Shown one piece after another: positions 32,420 through 43,518 of a stretch of DNA of 64,000 nucleotides. A model generated the notes under the pieces. It was not told where the DNA came from. It saw only the letters and a list, made by a program, of their open reading frames with translations, and ran no database searches. The stretch's first letter is position 1, and the number at the start of each line of letters is the position of its first letter. Position numbers and translations under genes: made by a program. The DNA comes from Hexactinellida sp. DTS-2022 (lineage: Eukaryota; Porifera; Hexactinellida), in contig JAPNXP010000011.1 in assembly GCA_028753945.1 (NCBI GenBank), forward strand, positions 2,542,001-2,606,000. The letters run 5' to 3'.

Positions 32420-32457
32420 TGCCTATTCGAAGATAATCGCAATTATGGACCACTGTG
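32420..32457 (-). repeat. Transib 3' terminal inverted repeat (long spacing)
   Basis: Read inward on the minus strand: heptamer CACAGTG (32457-32451), 16-nt gap, conserved block ATCTTCGAATAGGCA (32434-32420). The gap is 9 nt longer than at the 5' end. Confidence 0.85.
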
Positions 32458-32552
32458 TACGTATTATATGTTAAATCTATGAACAACTAGGGGTATTTTC
32501 GGAAGTAATTAGTAGGATATTTTCCAATCTTATTGTATACACAAGATGCTAG

Positions 32553-32743
32553 CAAACAACAAATTTGTATTATACAGACTATACTATGAGTGGATTAACA
32601 ATAAAATAATAATGATTAAACCGAAAGTAGTTCAAAGCAAATTGCACGAGAGCGATAGTATCTAAGGTATACGTATAATACGTATTACATTATACATATT
32701 ATAAGTAATATGTATCCAATAAAATACATATTAAACAACTAAG
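32553..32743 (+). repeat. Dispersed repeat, copy 2 of 2
   Basis: Same family and orientation as 20930-21115 (GGATTAACAATAAAAT, ACGTATTACATTATAC, CCAATAAAATACATATTAAA). Confidence 0.7.
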
Positions 32744-32929
32744 ACTAATTGCCTCAAAAATTCCGGAATTAAATACGTATTTTATGAGCTCACTAGCGCT
32801 TCGCGGTTGGTTTGTGGTTTATATACTCCTAATATTGATTATAAAGCGTAATAGCCTCCCCACTCTGCTATAATATATTACTAGAGTATAGTCTACAAAA
32901 TTGACGAGATGACGAATATAATGTAATTT

Positions 32930-33260
32930 TTGTGTATTAGTTTGCATTTTATTGCTATTTGACAGGTGTCAACATCTTTTCACATTTTATGATAATAATA
33001 CTTCAACAAACAGCTTACTTGCTCAATTTGAATGCTACTCCTCTCATAGTCATATTCATTTAGAAAATATTATTTCTACACAAATCCGATTTACTTAAAT
33101 AATCAAGCAAGATAAGGAATAAATGTACTTGTCCTATATACGTGTCGGACACATTGCGCCGCTCATGACCCCATCCACACTTCAATATTTTAATTTACTC
33201 CGCACTATTGTGTTATCAATTTGTATATATTTTCAAGAATTCTTTATACATATACCGTAC
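32930..33260 (-). repeat. Dispersed repeat block, related to 61318-61650
   Basis: Inverted relative to 61318-61650: shares AAGAATTCTTGAAAATAT, TGCGGAGTAAA, CTACACAAATC.GATT and the CTCCTCTCATA region. No coding. Confidence 0.65.
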
Positions 33261-33364
33261 GATGTAAATTCTGGGGGGGTGTTTTCTTGAGTATGTTTTC
33301 AATAGGGATAATGATGTGGTTAGTGGTGATAAAAATCACATTCACCTAGGGTGATACTTAACGC

Positions 33365-33600
33365 CTAATAAATGTGAGAAATTTTCGCAGGATTCAGTAA
33401 CCATAATGACACAACCTCTTCACACTCTAGATTAGTTTTTCGGTGATGAAGAATTCTATTTCGGATGCGAATAATGGCGCCGTCCCCTCTCCTATCAACT
33501 CTGTCCCTCCTCTCGCAAGCATATCCATCGATGTCAGTGACGCAGGTAGGGATTACATTAGAGATCCAGGTTTGACTCACACATGCCACATCAATTTCAT
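33365..33600 (-). pseudogene. LINE endonuclease (APE-type) fragment
   Basis: The frame contains SQTWISNVIPTCVTDIDGYA then ERRDRVDRRGDGAIIRIRNR and NLECEEVVSLWL. It resembles the APE endonuclease of L2/CR1-type LINEs (sETWL…i.gY…RrDR..rGGGvalyv). Fragment only, about 75 residues. Confidence 0.6.
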
Positions 33601-33945
33601 TATCACCAACTGGCGTTATACTCCTAGGTGAATTTAATTAATTAATTGACATCCAGGTGAGGAGCTATCCACTGAAACAGGTTGTTCAATTACCTACCCG
33701 AGGACCATCAATTTTGGACAAAATATCATCAACTATACAGCCAGTATTATAAGCCAAAGGTCCTTGCTCCCATAGGCGCCGAACGCGGGGGGGCAGGTGG
33801 GGCCCTGGCCCCCCGGCCTCGGACACTCGGGGGGGCTTGGTGGAGCCCAAGGCTCCAGACCCCTTCATGGTTTTAATTAATTTCATTATTGTTATTATGA
33901 TGTGTATACCTAAATATATCGTAGATTATTCTTAATTTCTTTGGG

Positions 33946-36921
33946 ATGTTGCACAGCCTCACTGGTAGAAAACGAAAATATGTATCTGGTGCATCCAAGG
34001 TTAAAAATAAGAAAATGAGGGAACATGAGAGAAGCATGCTGCTCAATCCAATTGCTAGCTTATTTTCTAAAATGGAATATCCGGCCACTCATAACAACCT
34101 GGCAGAGCCATATAATCCTGCTGCTCTACAGCCGGATATAGTGTCAGATAATCCTGCTGCCATACAAGCCGATATAGCAGTGTCAGATAATCCTGCTGCT
34201 CTACAACCGGATATAGCAGTGTCAGATAATCTTGATTTCTCTAAATTCAGGGAAAAGAAAAAACATACGAGGAATTTTCAAACAAATTGGCTCCATCTAT
34301 TTCCGTGGATTGAGCTGAGTATGGATAAAACTAAAGCATTCTGCAATTTATGTAAATGGGCCTACCAGAATAAACGCTTGGGACCAGGAGTGCGTGTGGA
34401 GGAGACGTGGACTACGAAAGGTTACCTTAACTTTAGGAAAGCAATCGGGAAGAATGGTGGGTTTAAGACCCATGAGAAATCAGAATGCCACCGCAGATCA
34501 GCCTTGTTATATAATTGTGACAACTTAACAATGAGCAATGTGGCTGAGCAGATAAGCGCCATGCATCTTAAAGAGAAGACTGACAATCGTACAGCCCTAG
34601 ATCTTATCTTTGAAACACTCAAACTGTGTGGAAGACAACAGATTGCAATTCGTGGTCACACCGAACTTAACAGCAACTTAACGCAAATATTAAAACTTAT
34701 TTCAAGCACGAGTTTGGAGCTTAAGAATTGGCTCAATAGAGATAATTATCAATATCTAAGTCATGACATCCAAAATGAAATGATTGAGCGTCTTGGGAGT
34801 GCTATAATGGATAAACTACTATAATTCATACACAAGTCTAGCATTTATAGCGTCATCGTTGATGAGACGACCGATATCTCTTCTCAAGAACAAGTCGCTA
34901 TATGTATTAGATCTGTCGACCCTACGACCTTAACAGTGCGCGAGGACTTTATTGGATTCCATGTTACTGCAAAGGCTGATGGAGAGACTTTGTTTAGCCT
35001 ACTCAAGATAAAACTAGCTGAATGCAAGTTAGAACTTACCAACATGAGAGGGCAAGGATATGATGGCGCCGGAGCTATGCGAGGACGAATCAAAGGGCTG
35101 CAAACGCGTGTACGTGAGGTTGTTCCTCAGGCTATGTATTGCTACTGCGCAGGCCACGCTCTGAATCTGGTAATCCAAGATTCAGTTCATATGGGTTCAC
35201 AGGCAGAATCTGCAATGACTTTAATTTCCTTCGTCAATAACTATGTAAAGGATTCTCCAAAGCGTTTGGCATCTTTCAAAGTATTCCAGGCAGAAGGTTC
35301 ATCAGCATTAAGACCGCTATCCTCCACACGCTGGGTTTGTCGGTATCCGGCAGTGACATCGTTTGTCGAAAACTACGAGCAGCTGATGGATTGGTTTGAA
35401 GCACGAATGTACGATGGTGATCTCACATCTGACGATAGAAGCAAGGCTTTATCAACTCTAAAGTCTATGGAGAAATTTAGAACTTACTATCTGGTTAGAA
35501 TCCTCCAAAGGCTTTTTAGCTTCGTTCACCCTATTCATACCCTCATACAGTCCCCAGAGATTTCAATTACAGAGGTTAAAGCTAAACTCAGAGCTCTTGA
35601 AAACCTCCTTAACACAAGAGGAAAAGACACTGTGTATATGACAAGCTATTATGAGACAATTAAGAAAGATGCATTGCAGTTCAAAATTTACCCTCCAAAC
35701 ATACCTCGCAGTACTGGTCGAGGTGCTCGTAATCATGGTTGTGTGAATCTCTGTCCGTCTGAAAGCGAAGTTCAAGCTTACTACTTATTGATGTTCACAA
35801 CTTTGTTCACGGATGCGGCCAAGTCTTTGAGTAATCGGTATAAGCTAGAGTGTATGGATCCTCTTGAAAAACTGGAATCTGTGGTGCTTCTAGGCGAATC
35901 CACATTTATCAATGATGTAGTAGCCTTTTATCCAGTAGATCTAGACGCTGATAGACTCACTACGGAGCAAAATATTTTTTCTCCTATGTGACCCGCAAAA
36001 ATCTCTCCGAAAATGTCAAGAGATTAAAAGGCATTCAGAATCTGTTAAGTGAGGACAAATCCTTGAAGGATATACTTCCGAACTACACCATGGCTGTCCG
36101 GCTTTTACTGGTTCTCCCTGCAACGTCGTGTACTGCTGAGAGAACATTTAGCTGCCTTCGCAGGCTGAAGTCATGGTTGAGAACAGGGTTGTAAATAAAT
36201 CATTTTTTTTCTCAAATCAAATCAAATCAAATCATTTTAGATTTAAAATTATTTCAAATCAAATCATTTCAAATCATTTGAGATTTCAAATCATTTCAAA
36301 TCAAATCAAATCAAATATTTGAAATTTCAAATAATTTCAAATCAAATCAAATCAAATATTTGAAATATTTGAAACTTTCAAATCATTTCTGAATCACTGT
36401 CAAAACGTATAGAAATTTTGAAAATGATCTTATATATTTGAAATTGAATTGAAAATGAAGTGAAATTATACTAAAGCGATTTGGAAACGATTTGAAAATG
36501 ATTTACCGAATATTATTTGAAAATGATCTGAAAATGATTCGAAAAATGATTCGAAAATGATTTGAAAATGATTTGAAATAATTTCAAATCAAATCAAATC
36601 AAATCATTTGAGAATTCAAATATTTTTAAATCAAATCAAATCAAATCATTTGAGGATTCAAATAATTTCAAATCAAATCAAATCAAATCATTTGAGAATT
36701 CAAATTCTCTTAAATCAAATCAAATCAAATCAAATATTTGAAATATTTGATTTGATTTACAACACTGGTTGAGAAGCAATATGGGAGAACAGCGTTTGAC
36801 ATCTTTGGCACTATTGAATATCAATAAAGAATTGGTAGATAATATTGACCTGAAAAAAGTGGTAAATGGGTTCATCAAAAGAGCTCGGTTTCGGGAGAAT
36901 ACATTTTTGTATTTGAAGTAA
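33946..36921 (+). pseudogene. hAT transposase with TTF-type zinc finger (ZMYM1/52-kDa-repressor-like)
   Basis: Residues 55-95 repeat the phrase NPAALQPDIAVSD about three to four times. A TTF-type finger follows (FCNLCKWAYQ, then EKSECHRRSAL). The hAT core has SVIVDETTDISSQEQVAICI (first Asp), GQGYDGAGAMRGRIKGLQTR (second Asp), YCAGHALNLVIQD and LSSTRWVCR. The C-terminal dimerisation block is LPATSCTAERTFSCLRRLKS. Lesions: in-frame TAA at 34822-34824, frameshift near 35985, and a 584-bp MITE at 36184 that splits the C-terminus; after it the frame resumes with GEQRLTSLALLNINKELVDN and ends at 36921. Confidence 0.88.
36184..36767. mobile_element. hAT-like MITE made of AAATC repeats (584 bp)
   Basis: Ends CAGGGTTGTAAATAAATC and (inverted) CAGTGTTGTAAATCAAATC, with a perfect 8-bp duplication GTTGAGAA (36176-36183 and 36768-36775). 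The body is almost entirely AAATC/GATTT iterations on both strands. It interrupts a hAT coding frame that continues in phase after excising it with one target copy. Confidence 0.92.
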
Positions 36922-37190
36922 TCAAAAAATTATCATACCATATATTCTCATATTCTTAAACTTTTAGAGAATCTTCAGAATAGTTTAGTTAGTTAGTTAG
37001 GAAATAACACAGGTATTAGAGTTTGATAACTATCTGGTGTTTTATTTAATTAAACTTACATTAATTGTATTATGACATGTATTTTGGTGTTCTCAAAGTT
37101 GCTTCTAGGGCCCCAAAAGTTGTCAGTAGGGAGTTCAAATTATGGGGCCCCCGGCCCCGACTATATTTTATCAAAAGTTCGGCGCCCCTG

Positions 37191-37599
37191 ACTGGCCATA
37201 TGGCTTCCAAACATTATCGAGATCAATTTAACATTCATAATTTAAGCTAATATTTCAATAACAGTATTGTATATTGTTAATACAGTATTATCCACTTAAT
37301 AGAGCCACTGTTAATAGATTTCACCGTTTAATTGGGTAAAATTAACCCTGTCCCGAGGTGACTCTAGAGTCTAAACGCATTTGAATTAAGTTAGGGATGT
37401 AATGCAACATGGGATGTAATAGCATAGCATATTAGTGTATGGAATGCTATTGTATTAGCTTGCTTTATTCTTTTAACTTTAAAAATAATATTCTCTTTGA
37501 AGTTCCTGCGATTTGCGTGCTTGAGAAATATCGTCGAGTACAACTGCATCGGCTGTTGTTATTGCAAAAGTATAAATTAAAGTGAATATTTGAATTTCA
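37191..37599. other. Intergenic stretch
   Basis: A pogo-like half end (CAGTATTATCCACTTAATAG) near 37285; nothing else supported. Confidence 0.4.
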
Positions 37600-38309
37600 G
37601 CTAAAGAAAATGTAAAACCTCGAAAAAGTAACTGGTCCAAAGAGGAAGAGTATACACTCATCGACGCGATTCAATCCGCTGGTGATTTACTCAGAGGTGC
37701 TGGGCACTGTGCTGACCTCAATAGGAAGAATAAATCACTGTGGAGTGATATGGTAGGAAAGGTTAATTCGATCCATGGCAACAATAGAGATGTTAAAGAC
37801 CTTAAGAAAAAATGGAATAATCTCAAGGGAGCTGCAAAGTCTCATGGGATAGTAGTCGTCGAGAATCAAGACAGACAGGAGGAGGACCAAATGCAGTTGG
37901 AGATAAAAATGACGAGGCTATACTTATCCTTTCTGCTGACAAAGACTTGTCAACAACTGCAACGCAGAGGGTAACAGATATGCTAGAGGGTTCACCAGCA
38001 TTTAGTGGAATTACGGGAATTACAGACTAGTTCGCATCAAATTCCCTACCTGAAGAACTTGTTATTGAATCAAGTTCCATGATCCTCGACGCACCAGAAG
38101 TTCTTGTAAACAATAGCTCTATTGTTGAAATACGTACCCGCAAATGTAAGAGTTACGCCGAAAAATCTTCAGCGAGGTCATTATCAGACTCTGATCTACT
38201 TCCTCTAAAGCAAGAAGTTCTCTGCAAACAAATGGAGGTTTTCTCAGCACAATTAGCCTTAATAGAGGAGCAGAGGGAATACTATAGGCTGAAAAACAGA
38301 AACTTTTAG
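37600..38309 (+). pseudogene. PIF/Harbinger Myb/SANT-like DNA-binding protein
   Basis: The accessory protein that binds Harbinger ends. The trihelix/Myb domain is NWSKEEEYTLIDAIQSAGDL, NKSLWSDMVGKVNSIHGN and RDVKDLKKKWNNLKGAAKS (three spaced Trp). After a frameshift near 37870 comes TGGGPNAVGDKNDEA, VTDMLEGSPAFSGI, typical of this family, then a stop near 38028 and a C-terminal helix (VLCKQMEVFSAQLALIEEQR) ending at 38309. The start is not clear; an acceptor-like TTTGAATTTCAG at 37600 suggests an upstream exon. The element end at 38440-38575 lies just downstream. The Harbinger nuclease gene is not present. Confidence 0.75.
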
Positions 38310-38439
38310 AAAAAAAACAACTAAAGTAATAATTGTTGAAAATAGAATAATAAACTTCCCCTAAAGTAAAGCAAGTACTACTAGATATATAATACAATGT
38401 TCTAATTATACACCAACGTATCAGGGTCAATAAAAGAAA

Positions 38440-38575
38440 ATTCTTATAAGTTGAGTCAACTTAGTAGGTTACTTAAGTATGTACTTAAGTACACACTTAA
38501 ATCTTAGTGAATACCAATCTTAGTGAATACGACTTAAGTCGTACTTAGTACTTAACTTCTTGGTGAATAAGGGCC
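38440..38575 (-). repeat. PIF/Harbinger-like terminal repeat
   Basis: On the minus strand from 38575: GGGCCCTTATTCACCAAGAA, then repeats of TATTCACTAAG and ACTTAAGT. Same family as the end at 1-108. Confidence 0.65.
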
Positions 38576-38689
38576 CAGGTTGGCAACCAAATTTCAACTA
38601 TTCGGCAAATAATATTCGGATCAATCAAATATATCAGTATTCGGTTTCAACATTGAGGTAAAGGTATTCGAAGAAAGGTTGCAAGTAAG

Positions 38690-39520
38690 AATAAGCTCCC
38701 AAGAAATTGGGATTTCTTACGTGATCCAACTAATAAACAAGAACTGTTTCATCTCTTTCCAAGAAGATTGCCAATGTGAATTGTCCCGGAGGCAAATAAA
38801 TAATCATCACGACTGGTGCCACAGCTATTCTTCAAGCATTTGATCGTTCTATTGCACGATGTGATCATGGGGAAGATGATACCAGAATGCTGATCCATTT
38901 ACAGAATGCCCTTCTCAATAGCTGGACTAATTACTAAGTGTCTAGTGCGCACAATTGGCACGGATGTAGTATGGTGATCCTTGTTGGAAAGTTACACCAC
39001 TTGATTACCATAAGCAAAGATGTGAACATTTGGGTTAGCTTTGGTACAGGAAAGAACTTCTACATACTATCATATCACTGCAATCTACGAAGAACTAGGA
39101 AGGGAGAAATCTCTGGCCCTACCTGTTTTCCATTGTTTCACGGAATGTAATACTACATCTGCATTCAATGGGAGAGGCAAGAAGTCAGCATGGGATGCAT
39201 CGAAATGTTATAATGATGTGACAGTTGCCTTTACCTACATGGCACTCAACCCTTATACAAAAGTGGAATTCGATGTTCAGCATTTCCATGGTGGAATACT
39301 GCACTTTATTCTTTATGATAAAGCAAGTAATTTGCAGTATGTGGATGAAGCAAGAAAAGAAATGTTTTATCAGGAGAAAACATGGAGAAAATACCGCTCA
39401 CCCGGGCTACACTACTACAACAATAAAAACGAGTTGCATATCAGTCTGGAATATGGTGCACTAGTGAGCAAACTGAACAACTGGTACCTACTCAGAAGGT
39501 TAGGGCTGGACCAGAGATAC
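38690..39520 (+). pseudogene. Unclassified repeat-family protein (FHCFTECNTTSAF type)
   Basis: Reads, across frames, DHGEDDTRMLIHLQNAL (usual EEADTR), NIWVSFGTGKNF, ALPVFHCFTECNTTSAFNGR and GKKSAWDASKCYNDVTVAF, then ILYDKASNLQYVDEARKEMF. The arrangement EEADTR … vaFGtGknf … lpvFHafTGCDttSaF … GKktaW is common in proteins multiplied in cnidarian, mollusc and arthropod genomes, probably transposon-encoded; function unknown to me. A frameshift near 39050 and several stops upstream. Confidence 0.6.
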
Positions 39521-39720
39521 AGCAGTCCGGAAATTTCACTGACCGGACCGGACAACATTATTTTTTTCTGGACAGTCAGGACCGGTCCAGACCGTATGAT
39601 CAAAACATTGGAATGGAAATAGCTGGTCCAGATCGAACTTGAAAATAAGAGGATCAAACCGACATGAGACCGGTCGGTCCGGTCTTGATGAAAAACCCAA
39701 TCATGGGTTCCTGTATGAAA
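39505..39720. repeat. GGACCGG-iterated repeat, probable MITE
   Basis: Repeats of GGACCGG / CCGGTCC words on both strands (CTGACCGGACCGGACAAC, GACCGGTCGGTCCGGTC). It fuses onto the end of the preceding frame. Ends not determined. Confidence 0.5.
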
Positions 39721-40439
39721 CAGGAATGGAAGAGACTGTGGCGGTGGATGCGCGTACAGAAAAGCGCGTTGGAAATGCACAGAATTTTGTAGTTGTAACT
39801 GTGAGAAGCAATATTTTTAGTGTCATGGTACGAACCATAATTTTAGTATACCATTACAGTCTTCACACAATTTTCACTTTATTACTTTTAGTAGCTAATC
39901 ATTAACCACTAAATGTAATCTTACTTTTTAAGAGATATTTAATCCAATCTAGAAATAAGATATTCGTAATCAGCATGGAATTTCCGTGAATTAGAGGGGT
40001 CACATGACCATATATTGTATTGTCTAATAGCGACCCTGTACTGTTTTAAAATCGTTTCAAAGCTAGAAAGGTATATAAAATCCTACAAACTGCGTACAAG
40101 ACACATTATATAATAATTCACTTAAGAAAGCAATCAATACATGTCAATTCATACTATTTAGTTACTGAATTATTTTGTATTAGATTCCTAGGTATAATAA
40201 CTTGTTCTTGTTTCCATAAAATGTCTACCTAAGTTAAAGCAGCTATTGCAATGTCATAAATATGGGCGTAGCCTCGAGGTCACATGGGTAATATGGGTAA
40301 TTAGTCATCATAGGTAGAGCCTTTTGGGACAATTTTGAATATGTTTATTAGAAAATACTGATTCTGAATAAATTTTTGGGAGAGCCATGGCTCTACCAAA
40401 CCTACCAAAGCCTACGCACATGAAACATGATCTATTTTA
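39721..40439. other. Gene-poor stretch
   Basis: No gene supported. 40261-40430 has loosely inverted ends (GGGCGTAGCCT / AAAGCCTACGC) that may mark another MITE. Confidence 0.35.
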
Positions 40440-40673
40440 CTAATTAGCATAAAATATAGATTGATCAATATTTGATTATTATTGACACATCAAAAATATT
40501 CAAAAATTAATACATTATGACGTCATTTCAAAAATTTCTAGTTGAGTTAGAAATATACTAACAAAATTTTGGGATTCTACGTAGTCGATTTCCTATCTGT
40601 ACTAATGCAACTTTTATGCGGACCATTAACGTGAATACCTTATTCCCCATAATCGCCATTTTGCTACACTGTG
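40440..40673 (+). mobile_element. Orphan Transib 3' end
   Basis: Resembles the last ~170 bases of the complete element at 28257-32457: a TGACGTCAT motif, a GTCGATTTC block, then CCTTATTC…ATAATCGCCATT and the heptamer complement CACTGTG at 40667-40673. From heptamer to the AT…GAATA block the gap is 16 nt, as in the complete element. No partner left end or transposase was found. Confidence 0.6.
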
Positions 40674-41260
40674 CTGAATCTCCGAGTTAGTAGCCAAAGA
40701 GCGAAATATAAGTTATCCCATCGAACGCACAGTGGCACACCCCCTGGAACTAGGAAATATTTTACCATCTTATAAAATATTCAAATGTAGTCTATCTGAT
40801 AGAACATTGTCTAATATCTAAGGTTTCAGTTAAACTTTCTCTAAACAATACAGCTTCTAGGAATTCAACTTCAAACTCGTCTTAACGACATCTAATTTCA
40901 TTTGGAATTTATTGATTGAAAAACCAAATTATTATTATATAAGATTATAGTGTGAAATGTAAAGACAGCAAGTCATTGAAAGATTTCAAGGCTGTATAAT
41001 TAGTAACATTTGCAGGTTTGTTGCAGATATAAATGAATAGCTCAGTATCTAAGCTGTATTTTCACTATAACCAAGCTATTTTTGGAAAACATTTTTGCAT
41101 TATCACAACTTCGAACCTAAAGAACTTCATCTGTCGCGCTCCGTAAACTTTACACATAAGTTTTATTTTATAGTATTTTAATACCTCCATTTGATAACAC
41201 TATCACCTTGTGGTCTGAAGTGGTCTGAAAATTTATACATTCATTTTAATTTCATTATAG

Positions 41261-43433
41261 TGGGGGAAAAATCTAAGATTCCGTGACCAACCTCTGGCAA
41301 GTTAAGTTTTATGCCTGATTCTGATACTGTAGGGTATATCTCGCGATTTAAGCTCCATGCCGGTCTCAAAAATTTGGGTAAACTTATTTATAGCGACAAA
41401 TGCAAAGGACCCCGGCACAGTGGTTTATTGACAGGGAGTTGGACAATTTTTTACCTATTCTGATCTCTTCAAAAACGTTTTTATCGTGTTCAGCATAATC
41501 GAGAACCTAGGTAACTGTTTTTACAGTTAAAAATTCCAAGTAGAATTAGAAATATGATGCAGTGTCCATAGTTGAATGGCTAAATAAAATTGAAGAAAAT
41601 TTGTGGTTAACTATTATGCATCATTTCATGCTCGTGTATCTCATTAGGTTTCTATCACAATCAGCTAATACTTTCAGTGTTTAATTAGAGTTTAAATCAT
41701 CCTAAACTTTTGAATACTCTTCATAGAATTATTTGTTCTTTAGTTTATTTATCATTGGAAATATGATTAGCTGGAAGTATCCGAACTGCTAAATTCCATG
41801 TATTGGTATTGCATAAACGTGTAGTGCCGTCTCGTGTCGTTTTAATAGCCCTATGTTTATATAAAGTTTAACTATATAGCTTGAATTTTAACCACTTTCC
41901 AGGGCCCCGCGCAACCGCGCGCAAACCAAAATCTACTTGTCTATATACGGGGGCTTTGAAGATTTATATACGAAAATTGTAATATTTTTATCAAAATTTC
42001 ATCAATTAGTAAACTAAATGAATAATTTAGAAGCGTGGGATTACCTTTCAACCAAGGAAACTATAGGGGTTGCTGTAATGTATAGAAAATGCAAGGGTGA
42101 TCAAATGCCAAAATTGGATCAAGAAAAACTGGTCGAATCGTTGGTGTTAAAAAAGCTGGTTATTTAACTGGCCTAGGCTCTCGAATTACATTATCAACTT
42201 AATTTATATCTACACCATGCATTTATTTAGAGATGCATATAAATGAATTAGCTCTAGTTTATTTGAAAATACTAATATAGCAAATATTTTGTGGAACTAT
42301 GGGAATAAATAAAAATACTATGACGTCATAACTTAAAAATTTGAAGCCGTACTAATTTTCTGAGTCCATAAATGGATTCACAGGTATAGATAACCCATGG
42401 GTATATAATACATTTGATTGGTATATCTGCTCTGTAAATACCTACTTCCTGTGAATGATCCAAATAAACCCTGTGTCCGGCAATCATTTTGAAAAATTAA
42501 GGCCCCTATCTGAACATTTCATAAATTTAGCACTTTGACCATACAAAATTATAAAATCCAGTCAATTGACGTCAAAATTGTGATAATAATATATATAAAG
42601 TGGGCGAATAAAACGATTATGGGTCAGTTTCTTTTGCTTCGTCACCCCCATGTGAGATCCCCAGAGGAGTCAAAGTGCTAAATTTAGGTATAATACTGAG
42701 ATTTACATGGAGACATACTACATAGCGAGTCAGGGCCGTGCTACTAATACAAACTGACCAGGTCAAACCTGGGAAGAATTTTTCCAGACCAGGTTCTGAC
42801 CAGGTTCGCACTAACTTGCTGAGTTTCAAAACAATTAATAAGATAATATTTTTAAAGTTTAAACTAATATAATTTTCTAGCGAATACTCAAATAAAGGAA
42901 ACCATGATATCAAGATTTTAAGAAGTTAATATTATAAAAAATTTTACAATGGGTAGTCTAGCTTACTCTAGTTAAGTTTGACCTGGGCAGGTGTCAATAG
43001 GCTCGCACGGATCTGCGAGTTAAAAGGTTATTGCATGTATATAGGATAAGATATGCTTCAAATCCCTTAAAAAATAGTTAAAGAATGGACCTCCCATGGT
43101 GACAAATGACGTAGGAATCTTCAAAAGATTATTACATTAAAGTATAGTCCCGATTGAGTTGAAATTTTCAGTGCAGCTAGTACTTATTGTATACTGTTCA
43201 AAAACACTACTAATCTCAATTTATGAAATGTTCAGATAGGGGCCTTAATCTTTCAAAATGATTGCCGGGGGCCCTTTGCATTTGTCGCTATAAAAAGTTT
43301 GCCAAATTTTCAAGACCGGCATGGGAGCTTAAATCGCGAGATATACCCTAAAGTATCATAATCAGGCATAAAACTTAACTTGCCAGAGGTTGTTCACGGA
43401 ATCTTAGATTTTCCCCCCCCACTATTACCAGTT
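41261..43433. mobile_element. Element B: ~190-bp inverted terminal repeats
   Basis: Left end GTGGGGGAAAAATCTAAGAT (41261) and inverted right end GTGGGGGGGAAAATCTAAG (43433), each followed by TCCGTG…ACCTCTGGCAAGTTAAG, ATATCTCGCGATTTAAGC and CGGCAATCATTTTGAAA-type blocks. The left repeat is interrupted at 41416-42475 by a Transib derivative. Flanks suggest a TA duplication. No coding sequence of its own is recognised. A solo end is at 22560. Confidence 0.7.
41416..42475 (+). mobile_element. Transib deletion derivative (1,060 bp)
   Basis: Ends CACAGTGGTTTATTG and (inverted) CACAGGGTTTATTTGG, with a 5-bp duplication CCCGG (41411-41415) / TCCGG (42476-42480). The intact right repeat of element B shows the empty site. 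At 42018 a short frame begins MNNLEAWDYL, matching the transposase starts of the other copies (MNNLGAYNLL, MDNLEAYQYF), and runs about 49 codons. Its last 150 bases (TGACGTCATAA…TTGAAGCC, GATAACCCATG) match the 3' region of the complete element. It is thus an internal deletion of the same family. Confidence 0.75.
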
Positions 43434-43518
43434 ATAAATCGCCAAATATCGCTTGTCAAAATATAATATAAAATATTGTGGTTCTTTAATATCATTAATT
43501 TATTTATTATATATAGGA

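Larger units (their letters stand above)
28257..32457 (+). mobile_element. Complete Transib (RAG1-like) transposon
   Basis: Ends begin CACAGTGGTCCA (left, 28257) and, inverted, CACAGTGGTCCATAATTG (right, 32457), and share the block ATCTTCGAATAGGCA. The first seven bases equal the V(D)J recombination-signal heptamer CACAGTG, as known for Transib ends. A perfect 5-bp duplication TACGT (28252-28256 and 32458-32462) fits the 5-bp Transib duplication. The only gene is a RAG1-like transposase (29675-32094). Two MITEs have inserted: 29150-29593 and 31263-31486. No RAG2-like (kelch) reading frame is seen. If the LATS exon on its left is real, the element lies in a LATS intron or upstream of it. Confidence 0.9.
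33771..37190 (+). mobile_element. Probable hAT element enclosing the TTF-finger transposase
   Basis: CATAGGCGCCGAACGCGG at 33771 and, inverted, CAGGGGCGCCGAACTTTT ending at 37190 look like matching ends around the hAT gene 33946-36921. Both are followed by G/C runs (GGGCCCTGGCCCCCCGG; GGGGCCGGGGGCCCC). No 8-bp target duplication is seen (CTTGCTCC against ACTGGCCA), so the two ends may derive from separate insertions. Confidence 0.5.

Noticed and set aside
28257-32457. A true V(D)J/RAG locus with a RAG2 partner
   Set aside because: No kelch-repeat or RAG2-like frame was seen on either strand, and the protein is broken; a Transib transposon explains everything.
36184-36767. Simple satellite of AAATC
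   Set aside because: It has inverted CAGnGTTGTAAATC ends and a perfect 8-bp target duplication, so it is a mobile element.
33771-37190. Firm borders for the TTF-finger hAT element
   Set aside because: The candidate ends match over about 10 bases but lack an 8-bp duplication, so the borders are reported only as probable.
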